A stretch of DNA of 64,000 bases from Kerstersia gyiorum. GTDB taxonomy: Bacteria > Pseudomonadota > Gammaproteobacteria > Burkholderiales > Burkholderiaceae_B. The position numbers were made by a program, and so were the translations under genes. Every line of letters begins with the position of its first letter. The first letter of the stretch is position 1. Shown one piece after another: positions 55,904 through 63,715 of the stretch. Below the pieces are notes generated by a model. It had not been told where the DNA came from, ran no database searches, and was given only the letters and a program-made list of their open reading frames with translations. The stretch lies in assembly GCF_004216755.1 (NCBI RefSeq), contig NZ_SGWZ01000007.1, forward strand, positions 134,464-198,463. The letters are read 5' to 3'.

Positions 55904-56641
55904 ATGACTCAGAAAATCGCGTATGTCACCGGAGGCATGGGCGGCATTGGCACTGCCATCTGCCGGCGCCTGGCGCGCGACGGGTTTATCGTCGTGGCAG
56001 GATGCGGCCCGAGCCGGGACTGGCAGCAATGGCTCGATGAGCAGCAGGCCGACGGCTTCAGCTTTCATGCATCGGTCGGCAATGTGGCCGATTGGGACTC
56101 CACCGTGGCCGCGTTCGAGAAAGTGCGTGCCGACCTCGGTCCTGTCAGCGTCCTGGTCAACAATGCTGGCATCACTCGTGATGGCGTGTTTCGCAAGCTC
56201 AGCCGCGAAGACTGGATGGCAGTCATCAACACCAACCTGAACAGCCTGTTCAACGTGACCAAGCAGGTTATCGAGGATATGGTAGGCAGCGGCTGGGGGC
56301 GTATCATCAATATTAGTTCGGTCAACGGCCAGAAGGGCCAGTTTGGCCAGACCAACTATTCCACGGCCAAGGCCGGCCTCCATGGATTCACCATGGCGCT
56401 GGCCCAGGAAGTGGCCAGCAAGGGGGTGACGGTGAACACGGTTTCCCCCGGCTATATCGGTACCGAAATGGTGCGCGCCATACGTTCCGACGTGCTGGAA
56501 AAAATCGTTGGAACTATCCCCGTGCGCCGCCTGGGAACCCCGGAAGAGATCGCTTCCATGGTGTCCTGGGTTGCCTCGCCCGATGCGGGTTTTGCCACCG
56601 GGGCGGATTTTTCCGTCAACGGCGGTCTGCATATGGGGTAG
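55904..56641 (+). CDS. phaB: Acetoacetyl-CoA reductase PhaB
   Basis: NADPH-dependent short-chain reductase giving (R)-3-hydroxybutyryl-CoA for PHB synthesis (245 aa). The cofactor loop is TGGMGGIG (9-16); NNAG at 86-89; catalytic S139, Y152 and K156 in NISSVNGQKGQFGQTNYSTA then KAG. The sequence around the active site is nearly the textbook Cupriavidus PhaB pattern. A very purine-rich ribosome site (AAGGAGAGGAGAG) precedes the ATG. It lies between phaC and phaR. Confidence 0.95.
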   Translation: MTQKIAYVTGGMGGIGTAICRRLARDGFIVVAGCGPSRDWQQWLDEQQADGFSFHASVGNVADWDSTVAAFEKVRADLGPVSVLVNNAGITRDGVFRKLSREDWMAVINTNLNSLFNVTKQVIEDMVGSGWGRIINISSVNGQKGQFGQTNYSTAKAGLHGFTMALAQEVASKGVTVNTVSPGYIGTEMVRAIRSDVLEKIVGTIPVRRLGTPEEIASMVSWVASPDAGFATGADFSVNGGLHMG

Positions 56642-56653
56642 AGCCTAGCCGTC

Positions 56654-56674
56654 CGGCGCCTTTCCAGGGCGCCG
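56654..56674 (+). promoter_or_regulatory. Stem-loop between phaB and phaR
   Basis: CGGCGCC (56654-56660), loop TTTCCAG, GGCGCCG (56668-56674): a perfect 7-bp GC stem with no T-run, 12 bases after the phaB stop. It may stabilise phaB mRNA or modulate readthrough into phaR. Confidence 0.45.
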
Positions 56675-56702
56675 CAGTAAATGATGTTATATCGGGATTG
56701 CC

Positions 56703-57266
56703 ATGACTCAAGCCAAGCCAGCCGAGGCAGCACAACGCCTCATCAAGAAGTACCCCAATCGCCGTCTGTATGACACGCGAACCAGCACCTACATTACCCT
56801 GGCTGACGTCAAGCAATTGGTCATCGCCAGCGAGGCTTTTCAGGTGGTGGATGCCAAGACAGGCGAAGACCTGACGCGCAGCATCCTGCTGCAGATCATC
56901 CTCGAAGAGGAAAGCGGCGGCATGCCGATGTTCTCAGCGCCCGTGCTGGCGCAGATCATTCGCTTCTATGGTCACGCCATGCAAGGCATCATGGGCTCGT
57001 ACCTGGAGAAGAACCTGCAGGCCTTCATGGAAATCCAGGAACGCATGGCCGAGCAGTCGCAAGGCTTGTACGGCAAGCAGTTCGGTCCGGAGGTCTGGGC
57101 CCAGTTCATGAATGTGCAGGCGCCCATGGTGCAGAGCATGATGAACAACTATATCGAACAGAGTAAAAACCTGTTCGTGCAGATGCAGGGCCAGATGCAG
57201 GATCAGGCCCGCAATCTTTTTTCCACCTTCCCGTTCCCGCCGGGGAGCAAGGACGAGCAGCGCTAG
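56703..57266 (+). CDS. phaR: PHB synthesis repressor PhaR
   Basis: Granule-sensing regulator that binds PHB and, when polymer is absent, represses phasin genes and its own (187 aa). The N-terminal DNA-binding PHB_acc_N domain is KKYPNRRLYDTRTSTYITLA followed by DVKQLV (15-40). The PHB_acc region includes FSAPVLAQIIRFYGHAMQG and FMEIQERMAEQSQGLYGKQF. The C-terminal part is Gln/Met-rich, suited to binding polymer. It follows phaB in the same operon and ends before a terminator. Confidence 0.94.
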   Translation: MTQAKPAEAAQRLIKKYPNRRLYDTRTSTYITLADVKQLVIASEAFQVVDAKTGEDLTRSILLQIILEEESGGMPMFSAPVLAQIIRFYGHAMQGIMGSYLEKNLQAFMEIQERMAEQSQGLYGKQFGPEVWAQFMNVQAPMVQSMMNNYIEQSKNLFVQMQGQMQDQARNLFSTFPFPPGSKDEQR

Positions 57267-57301
57267 GTCCGTACCTTCCAGACAGGAAAATGCAGTACCG
57301 G

Positions 57302-57329
57302 AAAAGGCAGCGTTCGCGCTGCCTTTTTT
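57302..57329 (+). terminator. Intrinsic terminator of phaC-phaB-phaR
   Basis: AAAAGGCAGCG (57302-57312), loop TTCG, CGCTGCCTTTT (57317-57327), with T to 57329. The A-tail on the left also allows function for the convergent FNR gene. Confidence 0.9.
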
Positions 57330-57454
57330 CCAGCAATTCTCCGGCTGGGGAATGCTGGCGCACCGGCAATGACAGCGGCCGCGCCAGGTCTACGCAGCGC
57401 CATAGGCGAAGGCATTGGGGGCGGCGGGCTGCGCCAGCCCCGCTGAGACGGGAT

Positions 57455-58189
57455 TCAGACCGCGTCTTTTTCCTTTTCGATCAGCTTGTGCAGCTTTTCC
57501 TTGTCGAGCAACTGCACCTGACGCTGGTTGACGCGTATCAGTTCCTCGCGTGCAAAGCGCGAGAACAGCCGGCTGACGGTTTCGAGTGCCAGGCCCAGGT
57601 AGTTGCCGATTTCCTCGCGGCTCATGCGCATGACGAACTCGGTCGAGGAATAGCCCAGCGCCGACAGGCGCGTGGAAAGGTTCAGCAAGAAAGCCGCGAG
57701 GCGTTGTTCGGCCCGCATGGAACCCAGCGCCATCAGCATCTGGTGCGAGCGCGAAATTTCACGGCTCATCAGGCGCAACACCTGCTGCTGCAGGCTGGGC
57801 AGGTGGCGGGCCAGATTGTCCATGTCTTCCAGACGGATGACACAGACTTCGGCGTCTTCCAGCGCCACGGCGGTGGATACGTGGTGGCCTTCGATCATGC
57901 CGTCCAGGCCGACAATTTCCCCGGGCAGGTGGAAGCCTGTGATCTGGAACTGTCCCTGGGCATTTTCGATCTGGGTCTTGAGCGTGCCGATGCGCACGCT
58001 GTAGATCGCAGTGAGAGGCTCGTTCAGCGTGTACAGCGGCTTGCCTTTCTCGATGCGAAGCCGTTCCTTGATCAGGCCATCGAGCTTGGCGACGTCATGC
58101 GTACTCATGCCTATCGGCAGGCAGACATGGCCCAGCATGCAACTGGAACAGTGCACGGCTTCGGACGGTAGGAGTACTCGTTTGGCCAT
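57455..58189 (-). CDS. fnr: FNR-type oxygen-sensing transcription regulator
   Basis: CRP/FNR-family regulator of anaerobic metabolism (244 aa from ATG 58189). The four Fe-S cysteines are present: C14, C17 and C23 in HCSSCMLGHVC, and C116 in DAEVCVIRLED, so it should carry an oxygen-labile 4Fe-4S cluster. The helix-turn-helix at about 189-212 (MSREEIGNYLGLALETVSRL) has the E203/S206/R207 triad that reads TTGAT half-sites. The long in-frame opening upstream of 58189 is not FNR-like. It is convergent with the PHB operon. No convincing FNR box was found at its own promoter. Confidence 0.94.
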   Translation of the reverse strand: MAKRVLLPSEAVHCSSCMLGHVCLPIGMSTHDVAKLDGLIKERLRIEKGKPLYTLNEPLTAIYSVRIGTLKTQIENAQGQFQITGFHLPGEIVGLDGMIEGHHVSTAVALEDAEVCVIRLEDMDNLARHLPSLQQQVLRLMSREISRSHQMLMALGSMRAEQRLAAFLLNLSTRLSALGYSSTEFVMRMSREEIGNYLGLALETVSRLFSRFAREELIRVNQRQVQLLDKEKLHKLIEKEKDAV

Positions 58190-58365
58190 TGTTGGGAGGA
58201 ATAAGGATGGGGTCAGAAAAGCTGGGGCAGCCGAGCAAACAGTGCCGGGGCCAGCCCGGATTCCGCTTGATGATTTAAAGGATTGTAAATGACTTTGCGC
58301 AAGGACATGCAAAATGGCCGGCCAGCTACGCCAGGGGCAGCAGGCCGGCCAGGGGCAGGGCGGCT

Positions 58366-60216
58366 TTACAGAACGTCGCCGGCGTAATCGGCCAGGCGCG
58401 AGCGTTCGCCGCGTTGCAGTGTGATGTGGCCGGCATGGGGCCAGCCCTTGAAGCGGTCCACCACGTAGGTCAGGCCGGAACTGCCTTCGGTCAGGTACGG
58501 GGTGTCGATCTGCGCGATGTTGCCCAGGCAAACGACCTTGGTGCCGGGGCCGGCACGGGTCACCAGGGTTTTCATCTGCTTGGGCGTCAGGTTCTGCGCT
58601 TCGTCGATGATGAGGTACTTGTTGAGGAAGGTGCGGCCACGCATGAAGTTCAGCGATTTGACCTTGATGTGCGAGCGGATCAGGTCCAGCGTGGCATTCT
58701 GGTTCCAGTCACCGCCATTGGTGCCGCTGGTGGAGTGCAGCACTTCCAGGTTGTCGTCCAGCGCGCCCATCCACGGCTGCATCTTTTCTTCTTCCGTGCC
58801 GGGCAGGAAACCGATGTCATCGCCCACGGGCACGGTGATGCGCGTCATGATGATCTCGGTGTAGCGCTTGGTTTCCAGCACCTGCGCCAGGCCCGCCGCC
58901 AGGGCCAGCAGCGTCTTGCCGGTACCGGCCTGGCCCAGCAGCGACACGAAATCGCAGTCCGGGTCCATCAGCAGGTTCAGGGCGAAGTTCTGTTCACGGT
59001 TGCGTGCCGTGATGCCCCAGACATTGTTCTTGCCGTGCGAATGGTCGCGCAGCGTCGCCAGGACGGCAGTCTTGCCGCTGACTTCCTTGACGCGCGCATG
59101 CAGCGGCAGGGCGCCATCCAGGAACACGAACTGGTTGACGGTGAACTGGCTGCACAGCGGGCCATGGACGCGGTAGTAGGTCGTGCCTCCCTGCTGCCAG
59201 GATTCGATGTCCTTGCCGTGCTTGTTCCAGAAGTTCTCGGGCAGTTGCAGCAGGCCGGTATAGAGCAGGTCCGAATCTTCCAGGACCTGGTCGTTGAAAT
59301 AATCTTCCGCGTTCAGGCCCAGGGCACGCGCCTTCAGGCGCATGTTGACGTCTTTGGACACCAGGACGACGGGTTGCTCGGGACGGCTGTCCTGCAGCGC
59401 CTTGAGCACGCCCAGGATCTGGTTGTCGGCCTTGGCCACCGGCAGCGAAGGGGGCAGCGCGCCTTCCATGGAGGTGGTCTGGATCAGCAGTTTGCCGCTG
59501 GCGTCCTTGTTGCCCAGCGCGTTGAGCGCCATGCCTTGGGTGATGTCGGCGGTCACGTCCATCATGGCGTCCAGCGAACGGCTCACCTGGCGGGCATTGC
59601 GCGCCACTTCCGACATGCCCTTCTTGTGGTGGTCCAGCTCCTCCAGCGTCATCATGGGGAGGTAGACGTCATGCTCCTGGAAGCGGAACAGGCTGCTGGG
59701 ATCGTGCAGCAGCACATTGGTGTCCAGCACGAACAGCTTGCGTGGCTCGTCGGCTACGTGGCGGCCGCGGCGGCGCGAGCGGGTGGTCGATGGCGTGACA
59801 GCTGACGGCGCAGCCTGTACGGGGACGGCGGCAGGCGTGACAGGCACGGCTGGTGCCCCGGGTGCCGTGGCGGGCGGCGCAGCCTTGGCCACTGGTGCCG
59901 CATCTGCTGCAGCCGCGGGGATGGTGCCTTGCGCGTGTTGCCTGGCTTTTGCCGCAGGCGCCGCGCTGGCGTTTTCCGGTACGGCGGCAGGCGCTGCATG
60001 TGTTCTGGCCGTAGCCGGCTTGCGTCCGCCGGCTGGTGCGGCAGTGCTGGTGGATACTGTCTGTACGGGTTGGGCCGCCAAGGTTTCCTGTTCGTCGGCA
60101 ATCGCCGGATGAACAATGGCGGGTTCAGCCTTGCGGGGGGACGGCCGGTAGGCCGGTGCCTTGGCGGGAGCTTCGAGAATCGTGGCGGGACGGACTGGCA
60201 GCTTGGGAAGAGGCAT
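58366..60216 (-). CDS. PIN-PhoH protein (PhoH2-type RNA helicase/ribonuclease)
   Basis: Two-domain protein of 616 aa. After a ~155-residue Ala/Pro-rich N-terminal segment without predicted fold comes a PIN nuclease domain (about 158-300; D165 in FVLDTNVLLHD, E193 in LEELDHHKKG) and a PhoH ATPase domain with Walker A GQAGTGKT (428-435) and Walker B YLIIDEAQN (534-542). PhoH2 proteins are reported to unwind and cleave RNA. Despite the name, no Pho box was seen upstream. It lies between fnr and bcp on the same strand. The N-terminal extension is unusual, since many family members start near the PIN domain. Confidence 0.92.
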   Translation of the reverse strand: MPLPKLPVRPATILEAPAKAPAYRPSPRKAEPAIVHPAIADEQETLAAQPVQTVSTSTAAPAGGRKPATARTHAAPAAVPENASAAPAAKARQHAQGTIPAAAADAAPVAKAAPPATAPGAPAVPVTPAAVPVQAAPSAVTPSTTRSRRRGRHVADEPRKLFVLDTNVLLHDPSSLFRFQEHDVYLPMMTLEELDHHKKGMSEVARNARQVSRSLDAMMDVTADITQGMALNALGNKDASGKLLIQTTSMEGALPPSLPVAKADNQILGVLKALQDSRPEQPVVLVSKDVNMRLKARALGLNAEDYFNDQVLEDSDLLYTGLLQLPENFWNKHGKDIESWQQGGTTYYRVHGPLCSQFTVNQFVFLDGALPLHARVKEVSGKTAVLATLRDHSHGKNNVWGITARNREQNFALNLLMDPDCDFVSLLGQAGTGKTLLALAAGLAQVLETKRYTEIIMTRITVPVGDDIGFLPGTEEEKMQPWMGALDDNLEVLHSTSGTNGGDWNQNATLDLIRSHIKVKSLNFMRGRTFLNKYLIIDEAQNLTPKQMKTLVTRAGPGTKVVCLGNIAQIDTPYLTEGSSGLTYVVDRFKGWPHAGHITLQRGERSRLADYAGDVL

Positions 60217-60349
60217 GAACAGTGGGCTCCGGGAAAAGGCGCACAGGGAAACGGTCAGGAAACGACGGGACTGGCAGAAGAGGCACTGATACTTGTTGTG
60301 TGGGGACTGGCGCAGGGAAGCTGGGCGCCGGCACAGGCCGGCATCCGCC

Positions 60350-60817
60350 TCAACCTATGCTTTGCGCGGCCTGCAGGACTTCATGAATGTGTCCGGGCAC
60401 CTTGACGCCGCGCCAGGCCTGCACCAGCTTGCCGGTGGCGTCGATCAGGAAGGTGCTGCGCTCGATGCCGCGCACCTGGCGACCGTACATATTCTTCATC
60501 TTGATCACGCCGAACAGATCGCACAGCGTTTCGTCCGGATCGGAGATCAGCGGGAAGGGCAGCTCATGCTTGCCGGCGAAGTTCTCATGGGAGCGCAGGC
60601 TGTCGCGCGAGACACCGAAGACCAGGCAGCCGGCCTTGATGAAATCCGCATAGCTGTCGCGGAAGTCGCAGCTTTCCGTGGTACAGCCCGGGGTATTGTC
60701 CTTGGGGTAGAAAAACAGCGCTACGGCACGGCCGGCGCATTCGGACAGGCTGATGGGGCCTATGGTGCTTTCCGCGGTAAATGGCGGGACGGGGTGTCCG
60801 ATCTGGATCTGGCTCAT
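60350..60817 (-). CDS. bcp: Thioredoxin-dependent peroxiredoxin Bcp
   Basis: Bcp/PrxQ-type peroxidase reducing hydrogen peroxide and lipid peroxides (155 aa). The peroxidatic cysteine is C45 and the resolving cysteine C50 in FYPKDNTPGCTTESCDFRD, the PrxQ spacing. FGVSRDSLRSHENFAGKHEL and GIERSTFLIDATGKLVQAWR are conserved. Its ATG overlaps the stop of the upstream Mth938-like gene (ATGA), so the two are translationally coupled. Confidence 0.95.
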   Translation of the reverse strand: MSQIQIGHPVPPFTAESTIGPISLSECAGRAVALFFYPKDNTPGCTTESCDFRDSYADFIKAGCLVFGVSRDSLRSHENFAGKHELPFPLISDPDETLCDLFGVIKMKNMYGRQVRGIERSTFLIDATGKLVQAWRGVKVPGHIHEVLQAAQSIG

Positions 60818-61275
60818 GATTGCGTTTCTCCGGTAGGAAGCAGCGCGACGATGACGCGCCGGCCTTCGGCCATCAGGATGTTGTAGGTGCGGGCGGCCGC
60901 CTGGGTGCCCATGACTTCGACGCCGACGCCGGCGCGCAGCAGGGGCAGCAACAGGCTGTGCGCCAGCATGCGCTGGCGCATGCCGGTACCGATCAGGAGG
61001 ACTTCGGGAGAGTCAGGCGAGCGCCGCGGCACGGCGTCCTGTTCCGGTTCGTCGAGAAAGGCCAGGGGATTGGCGGCCGGGTCTTCCAGCCTGGCGGCCT
61101 GGCGCAGGTGCTGGGCGGCGATATCTTCCGGGCGCACGACCGGCCAGTGCGCGATTTCGCCTTCCGGACCGAAAACGACCGCATGGGTGTAGCGGACCTG
61201 GTTGATTTCTATGTAGTCGTCGCCATAGGCGGTGACGGTATTGAGGGATGTGGCGGGATCGGAATGCAGTTTCAA
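60814..61275 (-). CDS. Mth938-like (DUF498) protein, TTG start
   Basis: Small cytoplasmic protein of 153 aa in the Mth938-like family, related to the human NDUFAF3 assembly factor; bacterial function unknown. Sequence begins LKLHSDPATSLNTVTAYGDD and includes YIEINQVRYTHAVVFGPEG, EVLLIGTGMRQRM and GVEVMGTQAAARTYNILMAE, the last being typical of the family. The start is taken as TTG 61275: GGAG lies nine bases before it on the minus strand, and no ATG fits. Upstream in-frame sequence to 61680 does not resemble the family. It is coupled to bcp by a four-base overlap. Confidence 0.85.
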   Translation of the reverse strand: MKLHSDPATSLNTVTAYGDDYIEINQVRYTHAVVFGPEGEIAHWPVVRPEDIAAQHLRQAARLEDPAANPLAFLDEPEQDAVPRRSPDSPEVLLIGTGMRQRMLAHSLLLPLLRAGVGVEVMGTQAAARTYNILMAEGRRVIVALLPTGETQS

Positions 61276-61700
61276 GCAAGGACTCCGTAAAGGGCGCCGC
61301 CAGGCCGGGGAATGAGCGTATGGCTTGGCGGTACAGCGCCCGGTGTCATTCTTGTTCTGATAATAGCGCAAACGCGGCGCAGGGTTTGGCAATCCATGCG
61401 CCGGTTTGTGACCATGCGTCAAAGCGCAGGTCGCGGCCCCGCCAGCGCGGGGACGGTGGTGGCATTGATAATGCGGTGGCTGGGCGACTGATCGCGGCAA
61501 GGGGTCGGAAAATGGCTGGATACATTGTGTCATTAGGGGCCGGAAGGCCTGCCCGGCGGGCGTATCATCCAGGCGTCCGGCATGCTTCCGGCCGTGATCG
61601 GCCAGAGACATGCGGCGGAGCGGCGCACCTTTGCGCGACTCCGTTTTCCCGCTTCTGCCGCGCTGGTTCGGCGGTGCCATCCCTCTTTATCACAACGCAT
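61276..61700. other. Divergent spacer between the Mth938-like gene and the EamA gene
   Basis: No gene is seen in these 425 bp. CCCCGC-CAGC-GCGGGG at 61437-61452 is a 6-bp GC hairpin. TATTAT on the minus strand (61365-61360) could be the -10 for the Mth938/bcp pair, but no -35 is evident. In-frame sequence before the EamA ATG lacks hydrophobic character and is judged non-coding. Confidence 0.45.
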
Positions 61701-62606
61701 ATGGAACTCTCCTGGCTCTGGATCCCCATCACGATTGCCGCCGCCGCTTTTCAATCCGGGCGCAACGCCGCTCAGCGCAGCCTGACCGGTACCCTGGGCA
61801 CGCTGGGGGCGACCCAAGTGCGTTTCCTGTTCGGTTTTCCCTTTGCCTTGCTGTTTCTGGCCGTTGTATTGGCCTGGGAAAGGTTGCCGCTGCCCGGCGT
61901 GAACCTGGCATTCCTGGCGTATATCGTGGCTGGTGCCGTGACGCAGATCGCTGCAACGGCCTTCATGCTGGCGGCCATGAAAGCACGTTCATTCGTCACG
62001 GTGACGGCATGGATCAAGACGGAACCGATTCAGGTTGCCCTGTTCGGCATGGCGGTGCTGGGTGATCCGCTGTCCTGGCTGACCCTGGGCGCGATCCTGC
62101 TGGCTTCCGCGGGCGTGGTGCTGATGTCGCGCATCCCCGCTGGCGCCATGGCTGGCGGCGGATCGGTGCGGCCCATCTTGCAGGGGCTGTTCTCGGGGTC
62201 GATGTTCGCCATCTCGGTCATCTTCTTCCGCGGCGCCATCCTGCAGATCGGCTCAGGGTCGTTCGTGCTGGATTCCACCTGGGCGCTGGTGTGGTCGCTG
62301 GGCGTGCAGGTGCTGTTGCTGATGGCCTGGATGATCTTGTTCGATCGCCGTCTGCTGGTGGCATGTGCGCGGGCCTGGCTGCCTTCCATTCCCGGCGGTT
62401 TCCTGGGCGCAGCGGCGTCGCAATGCTGGTTTTTGGCATTTGCGCTGACCAGCGCTGCCAACGTGCGTACCCTGGGACTGGTGGAAGTGCTGTTCGCGCA
62501 GATGATTTCCCGCAGTTTCTTCGCACAGACGCCGACTCGCCGCGAAATGGCCGGTATCCTGCTGATTGTGGTCGGTGTGGCGCTGGTGGTCAGCCAGGCA
62601 AACTGA
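61701..62606 (+). CDS. EamA-family (DMT) transporter
   Basis: Inner-membrane transporter of the drug/metabolite superfamily, 301 aa with about ten helices. It opens MELSWLWIPITIAAAAFQSG and contains the two EamA halves: first FLAYIVAGAVTQIAATAFML with ARSFVTVTAWIKTEPIQVALF, second FSGSMFAISVIFFRGAILQI through RTLGLVEVLFAQMISRSFF and GILLIVVGVALVVSQ. The AWIKTEPIQ and LVEVLFAQ segments correspond to the conserved end-of-helix positions of each repeat. Substrate cannot be inferred. ATG 61701 is chosen because it starts the first helix. Confidence 0.9.
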   Translation: MELSWLWIPITIAAAAFQSGRNAAQRSLTGTLGTLGATQVRFLFGFPFALLFLAVVLAWERLPLPGVNLAFLAYIVAGAVTQIAATAFMLAAMKARSFVTVTAWIKTEPIQVALFGMAVLGDPLSWLTLGAILLASAGVVLMSRIPAGAMAGGGSVRPILQGLFSGSMFAISVIFFRGAILQIGSGSFVLDSTWALVWSLGVQVLLLMAWMILFDRRLLVACARAWLPSIPGGFLGAAASQCWFLAFALTSAANVRTLGLVEVLFAQMISRSFFAQTPTRREMAGILLIVVGVALVVSQAN

Positions 62607-62759
62607 AACTCATGGACGTGGCTGGCCGGCCCTGACTGTCGGCCATGATTGCTGGTTTCGTGGGCCGGCGCAGAATGTAAAAAATCCCTATTCCCTATAC
62701 CCATAGTCCTTTCAGGGGTTTTGCTGCATCCGGCTTGCAGTACACTCGATCAATGGCAT

Positions 62760-62941
62760 GCGGCCGCTCTGGCCGCCGGGATTTCTTTCCTGTGAGTCCG
62801 CACTGCCGGCTTGGCCGGCTGCACGGTGATGCCTGTCTCTGCAGGCTGGGTGCCTGCGCATGTGAGAGTGGCGCAAGTCCGGCGGCCGTATGGCCGCGGG
62901 TACGCCGTTTGTGTTCTTGATTTTGATTGGCGTAGGTTCCA
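62760..62941 (+). promoter_or_regulatory. Hairpin-rich 5' leader of the L,D-transpeptidase-like gene
   Basis: Six consecutive potential stems: GCGGCC/GGCCGC (62760-62776), GCCGGC/GCCGGC (62805-62819), GCCTG/CAGGC (62831-62846), TGCGC/GCGCA (62855-62875), GCGGCC/GGCCGC (62882-62897) and TACGCC/GGCGTA (62901-62934). The first and fifth stems share the same arms and could swap partners. The last stem ends six bases before the ATG and includes the start of the only ribosome-site-like bases (TAGG). It matches no riboswitch class I know. Bases 62607-62759 before it hold no recognised gene and presumably the promoter. Confidence 0.5.
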
Positions 62942-63709
62942 ATGAATCAGCTTGATTTCAACGGTAAGGGCCGCCGGGCTGCGTTGCGCGGCATGGCGGG
63001 AATGCTGGGCGTGCTGGCCCTGCCGGCCTGGGCCGCACGGCGTAGTGATGACGAGGCTGCCTTGTCGCGGCTGGCGGGTGTCAATGCCAGCGCCGACGCA
63101 CGTTTGATGGCGGCGGCCTTGTCGGCACAGGCGCCGGGCCTGTCGTCGCAGGCGCTGGTGCTGGCGGTGCAGGCACTGGAAAATGCGCGTCGCGCATCGC
63201 TGTTGCAGGCTGCGCCGCGTTCGCTGGCCGTGATCGACTTCAGCCTGCCTTCCACCCAAAAGCGCCTCTGGGTCTTCGACCTGGAAAGCAAGGCGCTGCT
63301 GTTCGAGGAGTGGGTGGCGCATGGTCGCAAGACCGGCGACAACATGGCAGAGCATTTCTCCAACGTGCACGAAAGCCATATGTCCAGCCTGGGCGCGTTC
63401 CAGGCCGGTGTGACCTATACAGGCCGGAATGGTTATTCCCTGCGCCTGCATGGGCTGGAGCCAGGATTCAATGACCAGGCTTATGCGCGTGCCATCGTCA
63501 TCCATGGCGCGCCCTACGTCAGCCAGGACATCATCCGTGCCCAGGGCCGGCTGGGCCGCAGTTGGGGCTGCCCAGCCGTGCGCAGCGCGGTGGCGCGGCC
63601 GCTGATAGACAAGCTGGCGGACAACGCCTTCCTATTCAGTTTTTATCCGGATCGCCAGTGGCTGAATCAATCGGCCCTGGTAGGCGGCAGGGTGCGCTGG
63701 CTGGCCTGA
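62942..63709 (+). CDS. Exported murein L,D-transpeptidase-like protein (YkuD_2 family)
   Basis: 255-aa protein with an N-terminal export signal containing two arginines before a hydrophobic run (KGRRAALRGMAGMLGVLALP AW-type, cleaved near AWA|A), possibly Tat-dependent. The C-terminal half matches YkuD_2: FSNVHESHMSSLGAFQAGV, SLRLHGLEPGFNDQAYARAI, IVIHGAPYVSQ with H188, and GRSWGCPAVR with C210, the likely catalytic cysteine. These predict a periplasmic enzyme acting on peptidoglycan cross-links; the exact reaction of this subfamily is not established. It sits behind a hairpin-rich leader and is convergent with the Rpn-type gene, with six bases between stops. Confidence 0.85.
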   Translation: MNQLDFNGKGRRAALRGMAGMLGVLALPAWAARRSDDEAALSRLAGVNASADARLMAAALSAQAPGLSSQALVLAVQALENARRASLLQAAPRSLAVIDFSLPSTQKRLWVFDLESKALLFEEWVAHGRKTGDNMAEHFSNVHESHMSSLGAFQAGVTYTGRNGYSLRLHGLEPGFNDQAYARAIVIHGAPYVSQDIIRAQGRLGRSWGCPAVRSAVARPLIDKLADNAFLFSFYPDRQWLNQSALVGGRVRWLA

Positions 63710-63715
63710 ATGGCG

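Noticed and set aside
58260..58285. FNR box (TTGATGATTTAAAG) at the fnr promoter
   Set aside because: Only one TTGAT half matches; the other half does not fit ATCAA.
62780..62900. Cobalamin riboswitch before the L,D-transpeptidase-like gene
   Set aside because: Only a loose TCCGCACTG resemblance to the B12 box region; the rest of the conserved core is absent.
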